Positions 1 to 6,279 of a stretch of 10,196 nucleotides of DNA are shown piece after piece. A program made the position numbers and the translations under genes. The DNA lies in NCBI RefSeq assembly GCF_041625495.1, contig NZ_JBFJTH010000139.1:1-10196 (forward strand). Reading direction: 5' to 3'. How positions within the stretch are numbered: the stretch's first letter is position 1; each line of letters begins with the position of its first letter. Under the pieces are notes generated by a model that saw only the letters and a list, made by a program, of their open reading frames with translations, was not told the DNA's origin and did no database searches. This DNA is from Litorivivens sp041625495. Lineage in GTDB: Bacteria; Pseudomonadota; Gammaproteobacteria; Pseudomonadales; Spongiibacteraceae.

Positions 1-1
1 A

Positions 2-787
2 GAGTTGCCAGGGCCGCGTCTGCCCCACGATATGGCCTTCACCCAGAATTATTTTGTGCTGCATGATCTGCCGGTGGTGTTCACCGAGCAGGCGCTGAAG
101 CAGCACCAGTGGTCCATAGAAATAGCGAATCAGCCCACACGGTTTGGGGTAGTGCCGCGCAACTGCAAGGGAGAGGTGAAGTGGTTTGAAACCGACCCCT
201 GCTATATCTATCACGTGATCAACGCGTGGGAAGAGGGCGACGAGATTGTCATGCTGGGTTGCAAGATGGTGCCCAATGTCCATGTAAATGGTGCAGCCTA
301 CGGGCCTTACCGCGCCATGGTAGAGGTGTTGGCTTTAAACGCTGTGCCTAGCGAATGGCGCATGAATCTTAAAACCGGCAAATGCACGACCCACGATCTC
401 GATGATGCCATCGGTGAGTTTCCCAGCATCAACTTAGATGTTAGTGGTCAGCAGAATCGCTATGCCTATGTGCAGGCCATAGCCAAAACCGATACCCTGA
501 AGTTCGAAGGCTTCTATCGTTACGATTTCAAACAAGGCAGCAAAACGGCCTACTTTTACGAGCCGGGTATGTGCGGCTCGGAAGTGGCCTTTGCACCGCG
601 TATTGGTGCAACCGAAGAAGACGACGGGTATGTGGTTGGTCTGTGTAGCCACGAAGGTACGGGTGAATCCGAATTTCGCATCTGGGATGCCCGGGCCATC
701 GACAAAGGCCCGCTGGCACGGGTGCATCTGCCGGTGCGGGTACCCGCCGGTTTTCACGCCACTTGGGCCGATGCCCGCGACTGGTAG
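2..787 (+). CDS. Carotenoid oxygenase / lignostilbene dioxygenase family protein, C-terminal half (5' end outside window)
   Basis: Non-heme Fe(II) dioxygenases of this family (RPE65, carotenoid cleavage dioxygenases, lignostilbene and isoeugenol oxygenases) cleave a C=C bond to give two carbonyl products. The frame is open to the left window edge, so the start is missing. The TTG at position 5 is an internal Leu codon, not a start. About 260 residues remain of a family usually near 480. Visible signatures are LPHDMAFTQNY near the left edge, with an iron-ligand His at 26-28; EFPSINLDVSGQQNRYAY in the middle; the late SHEGTGESEFRIWDA strand; and the terminal GFHATW with the last ligand His at 755-757. 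The two N-terminal ligand His residues lie outside the window. It is followed 15 nt later by the thiolase gene, so it probably belongs to the same operon. The family is confident, but carotenoid versus stilbene or phenylpropenoid substrate cannot be decided from this half. Confidence 0.93.
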   Translation, partial: ELPGPRLPHDMAFTQNYFVLHDLPVVFTEQALKQHQWSIEIANQPTRFGVVPRNCKGEVKWFETDPCYIYHVINAWEEGDEIVMLGCKMVPNVHVNGAAYGPYRAMVEVLALNAVPSEWRMNLKTGKCTTHDLDDAIGEFPSINLDVSGQQNRYAYVQAIAKTDTLKFEGFYRYDFKQGSKTAYFYEPGMCGSEVAFAPRIGATEEDDGYVVGLCSHEGTGESEFRIWDARAIDKGPLARVHLPVRVPAGFHATWADARDW

Positions 788-802
788 GGAGTCAATAGAT
801 TG

Positions 803-1957
803 ATGGAAGCCTATCTGATCGATTGCCTGCGCACACCGCGCACTAAAGCGCGAGAAGGCGGTAGCTTGTCTACGTTGCCTCCGGCCAAACTGGTTGCCTC
901 AGTCACAGCACAGCTGAAACAGCCCCTCGACCGTGTAGGTGCAATGATGCTCGGCTGTGTTGGACAAATTGGCGCGCAGGGAGGCAACGTTGCCCTGCAA
1001 AGTAAATTACACTCTCGTTTGCCGGAAAGCTGTACCGCCATGACCCTGAACCATTTCTGCGCCTCGGGTCTGAGCAGTATTGGTCTGGCCGCCAATGCCT
1101 GTGCCTTGGGTCAGTATCAGCAGGTGCTGGCCGGTGGGGTGGAGTGTATGTCGCAGGTGGCTTTTATGGCGGACAAAGCCCACTACTATCAAGATGCCGA
1201 GTTGGCGGTGGATGAACGCTATATCCCCGTGGCGCTGTCTGCCGATATTCTGGCCACCAGAGAAAACGTGTCTCGCGATGAGCTCAATGCCGTTACCCTG
1301 CGCTCGCATCAGCGTGCCGCAGCGGGTGAGCGTTATCAAACATCGCGCATCAAGGTACACGACGCCAGCGGCGCGGTACTGGCAGAACAGGATGAATGTA
1401 TACGCGCGCAAACAACGGTAGACAGTTTGGCTGCCATGCCGCCCGGCTTTGAGGTCATGGCTAAGCCCTACCAGTCGATATTGAACGAGCGCGAGATCGA
1501 TTATCGACACAGCTTTGCCAACGCACCGCCGATGGTCGATGGCGCCGCGGTGGGTTTGATTGCCGGCGCGGAAGGCAAATCACAGGCGCGAGCGCGCATT
1601 CTTGGCTGGCTGGATGCAGCGGCCAGCCCCGCAGACTCGCTGACCGGTGGCATGGCGGCGATGGACACCTTGTTAGCGCAGCTGGGGGTATCCCTAAACG
1701 ATGTAGACCGTATTGAGTTTATGGAGGCCTTTGCGGTGGTGCCGGTGTTGTTTGAACGTCGCTACGGCATTAACCCCGACAAGATCAACGTAAGCGGCGG
1801 GCATTTAGCCAAGGGGCATCCGATGGGCGCTACCGGAGCGGTATTGCTGTCAACACTTTGTGATGTGTTGGAACAGGATGATTGTAGCCTGGGCCTGGTG
1901 GTAGCAACCGGCGCCGGCGGCGTTGGCTCGGCAATGCTAGTGGAGCGATTGAAGTGA
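803..1957 (+). CDS. Thiolase-family protein (acetyl-CoA acyltransferase-like) with atypical active site
   Basis: A 384-residue thiolase-fold protein of normal family length. Classical thiolases make or break beta-ketoacyl-CoA through an acyl-Cys intermediate. The nucleophile motif LNHFCASGLSS puts Cys at residue 86, and the GHPMGATGA motif supplies His339. Two expected residues are absent. The NEAFA/HEAFA motif reads MEAFA (Met307), and the C-terminal CxGG motif reads TGAGGVG, with Thr369 where the acid/base Cys normally sits. Ordinary beta-oxidation activity is therefore doubtful. A retro-Claisen, acyl-transfer or non-CoA reaction, as in divergent thiolase-like enzymes, is possible. I chose ATG 803. 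An in-frame TTG at 800 would sit 8 nt after AGGGAG (786-791) and is an alternative. The stop overlaps the GTG of the lipocalin gene (GTGA). Family is sure, reaction is not. Confidence 0.93.
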   Translation: MEAYLIDCLRTPRTKAREGGSLSTLPPAKLVASVTAQLKQPLDRVGAMMLGCVGQIGAQGGNVALQSKLHSRLPESCTAMTLNHFCASGLSSIGLAANACALGQYQQVLAGGVECMSQVAFMADKAHYYQDAELAVDERYIPVALSADILATRENVSRDELNAVTLRSHQRAAAGERYQTSRIKVHDASGAVLAEQDECIRAQTTVDSLAAMPPGFEVMAKPYQSILNEREIDYRHSFANAPPMVDGAAVGLIAGAEGKSQARARILGWLDAAASPADSLTGGMAAMDTLLAQLGVSLNDVDRIEFMEAFAVVPVLFERRYGINPDKINVSGGHLAKGHPMGATGAVLLSTLCDVLEQDDCSLGLVVATGAGGVGSAMLVERLK

Positions 1958-2409
1958 GTGCTGATGTGATAACAATAATTGATCACCCCATTGTTGGCGG
2001 TTGGGCGCTGGAATCCTGGACCATCAGCCTGGGTGATAAAACCAGCTATCCCTTTGGTGAAAAGCCCGTGGGGCGCATTCTGTACACCCCGGATGGTCAA
2101 ATGAGCGCCACCATTGCCCGCGCAGACCGGCCGGTCTTATCCAACCCGGTACCTGCCAAGGCACCAGTTGAAGAAAAACTCGCGGCTTTCGATAGCTACT
2201 TTTCATATGGCGGTGCCTTTCACATCGACGGTGAGGACGTGGTGCACAGGGTTGAGCTGTCACTGAACCCAAATTTTGTCGGTAGTGAGCAACGGCGGCG
2301 AATGACATTCGAGGGCGATTCACTTAATGGTAAGCACCTGACTTTGTCCGCGGATGAGCAAACCCCCAAGGGAATTAAACATCACCGTATTCGCTGGAGA
2401 AGAGTATGA
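1954..2409 (+). CDS. Lipocalin-like domain protein (Lipocalin_5 type)
   Basis: A 151-residue protein without an evident signal peptide, so presumably cytoplasmic. Near the N terminus it has the typical opening strand IVGGWALESWTI. This is followed by YPFGEKPVGRILYTPDGQMSATIARADRP, the hallmark of the small lipocalin-like family (PfGe.p.G.l.YtpdG.Msa pattern). Further on, AFHIDGEDVVHRVELSLNPNFVG and a final beta-rich segment fit a closed barrel. Such proteins are expected to hold small hydrophobic ligands, but their biochemical role is mostly unknown. The GTG start at 1954 overlaps the thiolase stop by 4 nt, and its own TGA overlaps the next ATG (2406) by 4 nt. It is thus translationally coupled on both sides. 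The context suggests it handles, or acts on, a hydrophobic intermediate of the same pathway; this is inference. Confidence 0.85.
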   Translation: MSADVITIIDHPIVGGWALESWTISLGDKTSYPFGEKPVGRILYTPDGQMSATIARADRPVLSNPVPAKAPVEEKLAAFDSYFSYGGAFHIDGEDVVHRVELSLNPNFVGSEQRRRMTFEGDSLNGKHLTLSADEQTPKGIKHHRIRWRRV

Positions 2410-4103
2410 GTGTGGCTGAAAGTATAAGCATGAGCAGCAATCTTTTTCAGAAACATGAAGCGCGTTTTAGCGCCGCACGCAAAGCCTGTAAGGAGCGTTT
2501 TCACTGGTCTCCCTTTCCCGAGGCTGCTGCGCTGGTCACTAATAACGAAGCGTTGAGCGAGCAGGCAGAGCAGACTTTTCAGGCTTTGCTCAACCAACCG
2601 TTTGATATAGCGCTGCCCGGCATAGTGGATCAGGTAGGCGATGAAATTTCACCCTACACCTGCAAACCCTTGGGTATCACCTATCCGCGCTGTAACCCCG
2701 ACACACTGTTTAACGCAGCCGAAATCGCCATGCCAGACTGGGCCGCCCTGAGTCCGGAGGCGCGCATCGGTATATTACTGGAGGTGATCGACGCACTCGA
2801 GCAGCAGGTGTTTCTGATGGCCAAGGCAGTGATGCATACCGCCGGCCAAAGCCCCAATATGAGTTTTACTGGAAGCGGTGTAAACGCGTTGGACCGTGCA
2901 ATTGAAGCGCTGGTTTACGCCTATGAGGCGATGAGCTTTACGCCCACCAACGCGCGCTGGGAGCGTCAGTTTGGCAAAGCCACTATTAGCCTGGATAAAA
3001 CCTACCGGCTGGTACCGCGCGGTGTGGCCGTGTGTTTTACCTGTGCCAGTTTTCCCACTTGGAATGCCTGGCCGTCGATGATGGCTAGTCTTGCTACCGG
3101 CAATCCAGTTATCGTCAAGCCCCATCCCGGGTCGGTATTGCCGATGGCGCTCAGCGTTAAATGCTTTCGCGAAGTGTTGGCAGCCTACGGCCAGAATCCG
3201 GATCTGGTCACCCTGCAACTGGATACTCGCAACGAACCGCTGGGCAAAGTATTGGTTAAACACCCGAAAACTGCCATTGTCGATTTTACCGGCAGCGCTC
3301 AATTTGGCAGCTGGGTAGAACAGAATGCTCACCCCGCCTTGTGTTTTACCGAAACCGCCGGCGTGAATACTGTGGTGCTGGATTCCTGCAAGGATCTTGA
3401 TGCGGTTATCCGCTCACTGGCTACCACCATGTGCATGTTTTCCGCGCAGATGTGCACCAGCCCCCAGAATATCTATCTGCCCAAACAAGGCGTGCGCGAA
3501 GGTGATCACTGGGTCGGTGCGGATGAGGTGCGCCAGAGGCTTGCAGATGCCATATGCGCTATCGCTACCAATCCGCGTAAGGCCGCCATGATTATGGCCA
3601 CGATTCAGTCGCCAGATACCGAAAAAATGCTGGATCAACTGGCACAGCAGGCCGAGGTTATTTTGGCCAGCAGTGTCTACGAGCATCCCGATTACCCCAA
3701 TGCGCGCACACGCACACCGCTAATGCTCAAGGTAACTCCAAACCAGCGTGAGCTGTATCTGGGAGAGCGCTTCGGGCCGGTATCGTTTGTGATTGAGTGC
3801 GAGGACGCGAGCGAAGCCTTGCAACAGGCCACGCAGGATGTGCGTGCTGCGGGTGGGCTTACGGCGTTTCTCTATTCCACGAACGAGGCGTTCATCGCGC
3901 AGGCCGAGCAGGCATACGCTCGTGCCGGTGCCCAACTCACAATAAACCTCACCGGCCCCATGCCACTGAATTTTGCAGCGGCCTACAGCGATTTTCACGT
4001 CACGGGCCTGAACCCGGCAGGAAATGCCTCGCTTACCGAATTGGGTTTTGTCGCCCAGCGGTTTCGTATTACCCAAAGTCGCCGACAAAAGGATGACCGA
4101 TGA
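2406..4103 (+). CDS. paaN: PaaN-family aldehyde dehydrogenase (phenylacetic acid degradation PaaN-like)
   Basis: A 565-residue NAD(P)-dependent aldehyde dehydrogenase. It resembles the PaaN branch (stand-alone ALDH without a MaoC domain, about 550 aa), which is linked to phenylacetate or related aromatic-CoA degradation. Support comes from the family-like N terminus (LFQKHEARFSAARKACKERFHWSPFPEA) and C terminus (SDFHVTGLNPAGNASLTELGFVAQRFRITQSRR). ALDH landmarks are present: Asn220 in FPTWNAWP, VKPHPGS for cofactor binding, FTGSAQFG, general-base Glu316 in TETAGVN, and nucleophile Cys350 in AQMCTSP. The ATG overlaps the lipocalin stop (ATGA), and its own stop overlaps a mini-ORF. No other phenylacetate (paa) gene is visible, so an isolated aldehyde-oxidising role within this operon is as likely as true phenylacetate catabolism. 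The gene symbol is by family resemblance only. Confidence 0.87.
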   Translation: MSVAESISMSSNLFQKHEARFSAARKACKERFHWSPFPEAAALVTNNEALSEQAEQTFQALLNQPFDIALPGIVDQVGDEISPYTCKPLGITYPRCNPDTLFNAAEIAMPDWAALSPEARIGILLEVIDALEQQVFLMAKAVMHTAGQSPNMSFTGSGVNALDRAIEALVYAYEAMSFTPTNARWERQFGKATISLDKTYRLVPRGVAVCFTCASFPTWNAWPSMMASLATGNPVIVKPHPGSVLPMALSVKCFREVLAAYGQNPDLVTLQLDTRNEPLGKVLVKHPKTAIVDFTGSAQFGSWVEQNAHPALCFTETAGVNTVVLDSCKDLDAVIRSLATTMCMFSAQMCTSPQNIYLPKQGVREGDHWVGADEVRQRLADAICAIATNPRKAAMIMATIQSPDTEKMLDQLAQQAEVILASSVYEHPDYPNARTRTPLMLKVTPNQRELYLGERFGPVSFVIECEDASEALQQATQDVRAAGGLTAFLYSTNEAFIAQAEQAYARAGAQLTINLTGPMPLNFAAAYSDFHVTGLNPAGNASLTELGFVAQRFRITQSRRQKDDR

Positions 4104-4171
4104 ATGATGATGGTTCAGCGTTTGCGCTGGCGCGGTGTTACGATGCGCTCATGACACAGCTGCCTACATGA
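4100..4171 (+). CDS. Putative 23-residue mini-ORF bridging paaN-like and HxlR-type genes
   Basis: This ORF begins at ATG 4100, sharing ATGA with the stop of the PaaN-like gene. It ends at TGA 4169-4171, sharing ATGA with the most likely start of the regulator (4168). The peptide starts MNDDGSAFALARCYDAL and has no recognisable domain or membrane segment. GGATGA (4091-4096) lies 3 nt before its start and could act as a weak ribosome-binding site. It could be a coupling ORF that carries ribosomes from the dehydrogenase to the regulator, the stump of a lost gene, or chance. There is no protein-family support. Confidence 0.35.
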   Translation: MNDDGSAFALARCYDALMTQLPT

Positions 4172-5112
4172 CTCAAATGCCCAGATCAACGCCTGGCCAA
4201 CCGGTCTCTACAGACCAGCCAATCGATAACCCATTGTTGCATGCGCGCGCGATAAGCCGGGCACTGGGTGTGGTGGGTGACCGCAGCTCACTGCTGTTGG
4301 TTTATTGGGTATTCCTCGGTCGTTTTCGCTTTACCGAGCTGGTGAAATGCACGGGCTTGTCGAAAAGCCTAGTCAGTAATCGTCTGAAGCGGCTCGAAGA
4401 GCAGGGCGTGCTCGAGCGTCGCAGCGTAAACGGCACCAACGAATTCCACCTCACCGAAATGGGCAAAGACCTTTACGACGTGGCGCTGGCCATTATCTAC
4501 TGGGACAAACGCTGGCACTTTACCGAAGGCTGCCTCACCCACCACCTAAAGCACCACCAGTGCGGCAAGGAATTCAGCCCCATACCCAGCTGCGCACAGT
4601 GCGACACCCCGTTTACGGCCCGTGCCTGCGACTGGCACTACGGCCCCGGCACACCGGATGAAAGCCTTGCCAGCGACATGCCTTCGCGTCGCTCGCGGAT
4701 TGCGCCTTCGGCACTGGATGCCAAACACCCCATCATGGACAGGACTCTGGAAATACTCGGCGATCGCTGGACAGCTCTTACCATTGCCGCCGCTTTCTAC
4801 CGCGTGCGCACCTTCGGCGGTTTTCAGCAGGCGTTGGGTATTGCCACGAATATTCTCAGCAGCCGCCTTTCCCGCCTTACCGAACTTGGCATCTTCACCC
4901 GCAGTGGGCAGGGTCGTGCCGAATACCGCCTGACCGAAGAGGGCCTCTCGCTCTTTCCTGTCATTGTCACCCTCATGCGCTGGGGTGATCGCTGGTTTTG
5001 TGACGCACCGGCGTTGATATTAAGCCATCGCAGCTGCCAACAGCCTCTCGTCAGTGCCATGAAATGTGATCAGTGTGGTGAAGCGATCGGTTTTGCGGAT
5101 TTTTATTACTGA
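4168..5112 (+). CDS. Tandem HxlR-type winged-helix transcriptional regulator with duplicated Cys/His motif
   Basis: A 314-residue protein made of two HxlR/MarR-like winged-helix units. Unit 1 spans roughly residues 22-120, with recognition-helix region FTELVKCTGLSKSLVSNRLKRLEEQGVLER and wing ending FHLTEMGKDLY. Unit 2 spans roughly residues 195-285: ILGDRWTALTIAAAFYRVRTFGGFQQALGI, then SSRLSRLTELGIF and YRLTEEGLSLFPV. Each unit is followed by the same H-x2-C-x9-C-x2-C pattern (His129/Cys132/Cys142/Cys145 and His287/Cys290/Cys300/Cys303), probably a small metal-binding knuckle. Single-domain HxlR proteins usually dimerise, so a fused tandem may act as an intramolecular dimer. I chose ATG 4168, coupled by overlap to the preceding mini-ORF. 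GTG 4135 and ATG 4177 are in-frame alternatives, and none has a clear Shine-Dalgarno sequence. As the last gene of the catabolic cluster it is the obvious candidate for its local regulator. Confidence 0.88.
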   Translation: MTQMPRSTPGQPVSTDQPIDNPLLHARAISRALGVVGDRSSLLLVYWVFLGRFRFTELVKCTGLSKSLVSNRLKRLEEQGVLERRSVNGTNEFHLTEMGKDLYDVALAIIYWDKRWHFTEGCLTHHLKHHQCGKEFSPIPSCAQCDTPFTARACDWHYGPGTPDESLASDMPSRRSRIAPSALDAKHPIMDRTLEILGDRWTALTIAAAFYRVRTFGGFQQALGIATNILSSRLSRLTELGIFTRSGQGRAEYRLTEEGLSLFPVIVTLMRWGDRWFCDAPALILSHRSCQQPLVSAMKCDQCGEAIGFADFYY

Positions 5113-5241
5113 GTTTCTTTTGGCTCGCGGTAGATTTTTTCAGTCAAAATATTTGTCGCTGGTTTCAGGCTGTAGCGAGGGCTCAGACACAGGCATTGAT
5201 TGCAATCCCGCGGTCCGTTGAGAACTAAGCGTGTAAAACGT

Positions 5242-5272
5242 TTGAGACCCACGCGCCGCAGCACGCTATTCT
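5242..5272 (+). promoter_or_regulatory. Candidate sigma70-like promoter for the alpha/beta hydrolase gene
   Basis: TTGAGA (5242-5247) and TATTCT (5267-5272) are separated by 19 bp, longer than the ideal 17. A shifted -10, GCTATT at 5265-5270, would give 17 bp but is a poorer match. It lies in the 204-bp gap between the regulator and hydrolase genes, about 45 bp before the hydrolase start. The rest of the gap holds AAACGTTT at 5236-5243 and a weak GCGTG/CACGC inverted pair, but no convincing terminator for the upstream operon. Confidence 0.25.
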
Positions 5273-5286
5273 AACTCCACGTTAGA
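5270..5286. promoter_or_regulatory. Inverted repeat TCTAAC-N5-GTTAGA, candidate operator
   Basis: A perfect 6-bp inverted repeat with a 5-bp spacer (TCCAC) begins at the end of the candidate -10 element. It lies 31-47 bp before the hydrolase ATG. Its size and place suit a dimeric repressor site, or it could form a small mRNA hairpin. The cognate regulator is not identifiable from the sequence. Confidence 0.35.
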
Positions 5287-5316
5287 CGAGCAACACGAGA
5301 GTCAGGGAGACGCACC

Positions 5317-6198
5317 ATGCGTACAGATCTTGAATTTAAATCTGACGGAATAACATGCGCCGCTTGGTTATATCGGCCAGCGTCCAGCTCGCCTAGTCCC
5401 TGCGTGGTAATGGCTCACGGTTTCTCAGCTGTGAGGGAGCAAAGGCTGGATGCTTACGCGGAGCGGTTCGCCCAAGCGGGTTGTGTCGTATTGCTGTTCG
5501 ACTATCGCCACTTTGGAGCCAGCGCCGGTGAACCGCGTCAGCTTTTGAGCATTCGCCGCCAACTGCAGGATTGGCAGGCAGCGATTGCAGCGGCGCGCGC
5601 ACTACCCGGTGTCGACCCGGCACGTATAGCCATCTTTGGGAGCTCGTTCAGTGGCGGCCATGTTCAGACATTGGCGGCACGTGACCAGTCAATAGCGGCG
5701 GCAATTGCACAAGTACCTTTCTGCGATGGGTTGAGAAATCTGCCAGCGCTTGGCATAGGCCACTCACTGCGCTTGACGATGGCTGGCCTGTGGGATGTGT
5801 TAAGAATGATTCTTGGATGCAAGCCCTATTATATCGGTGCCGTGGGCAATGCTGGCGATCTTGCGGCGATGGTGACGCCAGATGCGGTTGCAGGCTTCGC
5901 GAACATGAACCCGAGTGGCTCTACCTGGCGCAATGAGGTAGCCGCACGGGTGGCACTAACGCTGGGTTTTTATCGTCCGGGGGCGGAGGCCGCCAAGATA
6001 GCTTGCCCCATTCTCTACGCCATTGGAGAGCAAGATCTGATAACGCCTGCGCGCTTTGCACATGACGCAGCTGGCCGTGCACCGCGCGCCGAGGTTAAGT
6101 CGTATCCCTGTGGTCATTTCGATGTTTACGTTAGTCCGCTGTGGGAGAAGGTGATTGATGATCAGATCGAATTTATTGTTAGGCACTTACAACCCTGA
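5317..6198 (+). CDS. Alpha/beta hydrolase (esterase-like, GxSFSGG nucleophile elbow)
   Basis: A 293-residue single-domain alpha/beta hydrolase, cytoplasmic by lack of a signal peptide. The oxyanion region is VVMAHGFSAVREQRLDAYAERFAQAGCVVLLFDYRHFG. The nucleophile elbow is IFGSSFSGGHV, with Ser110 as the likely nucleophile; the usual second Gly of GxSxG is replaced by Ser112. Asp240 (IGEQDLITPA) and His267 (YPCGHFDVYV) complete a full catalytic triad. It resembles esterase, dienelactone-hydrolase-like or acetyl-xylan-esterase-like hydrolases, and substrate cannot be assigned. The start at ATG 5317 is supported by AGGGAG (5304-5309) 7 nt upstream. A leader with a promoter-like sequence and a palindrome separates it from the upstream operon, so it is likely expressed independently. 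Its stop lies in the promoter-like region of the globin gene. Confidence 0.9.
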   Translation: MRTDLEFKSDGITCAAWLYRPASSSPSPCVVMAHGFSAVREQRLDAYAERFAQAGCVVLLFDYRHFGASAGEPRQLLSIRRQLQDWQAAIAAARALPGVDPARIAIFGSSFSGGHVQTLAARDQSIAAAIAQVPFCDGLRNLPALGIGHSLRLTMAGLWDVLRMILGCKPYYIGAVGNAGDLAAMVTPDAVAGFANMNPSGSTWRNEVAARVALTLGFYRPGAEAAKIACPILYAIGEQDLITPARFAHDAAGRAPRAEVKSYPCGHFDVYVSPLWEKVIDDQIEFIVRHLQP

Positions 6199-6214
6199 TC
6201 AATATGATCATAAT
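6186..6214 (+). promoter_or_regulatory. Candidate promoter of the truncated globin gene with embedded palindrome
   Basis: CTTACA (6186-6191) and CATAAT (6209-6214) are separated by 17 bp, giving 4/6 and 5/6 matches to the -35 and -10 consensus. The spacer contains the repeated hexamer TGATCA-ATA-TGATCA (6196-6210), which is symmetric except at its centre. A protein bound there would block polymerase. It overlaps the hydrolase stop codon. It is not a standard FNR (TTGAT-N4-ATCAA) or CRP box. Confidence 0.35.
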
Positions 6215-6279
6215 CATTGGGGTCAGAGTCGTTCAAACCGTTGGGTCTAATCAATGCGCCAGAATCCGTTGAAATCTTT

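Noticed and set aside
5..7. TTG as start of the carotenoid-oxygenase-like protein
   Set aside because: The preceding codon is in frame and open, and the visible part begins at a mid-protein iron-ligand motif. The real start lies outside the window.
1007..1510. 167-residue open frame on the - strand
   Set aside because: It lies wholly inside the thiolase gene, and the + strand carries clear thiolase motifs. The - strand translation shows no family features.
2775..3332. 185-residue open frame on the - strand
   Set aside because: It is antisense to the aldehyde dehydrogenase, whose motifs cover the same bases. It is a shadow of high-GC codon use.
5113..5200. T-rich stretch after the regulator gene, considered as an intrinsic terminator
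   Set aside because: No stable GC stem precedes the T-run.
6217..6279. TTG-initiated N-terminal extension of the globin
   Set aside because: The extra 21 residues look unlike globin sequence. Group II globins normally begin just before the YGxGDxSY segment, matching ATG 6280.
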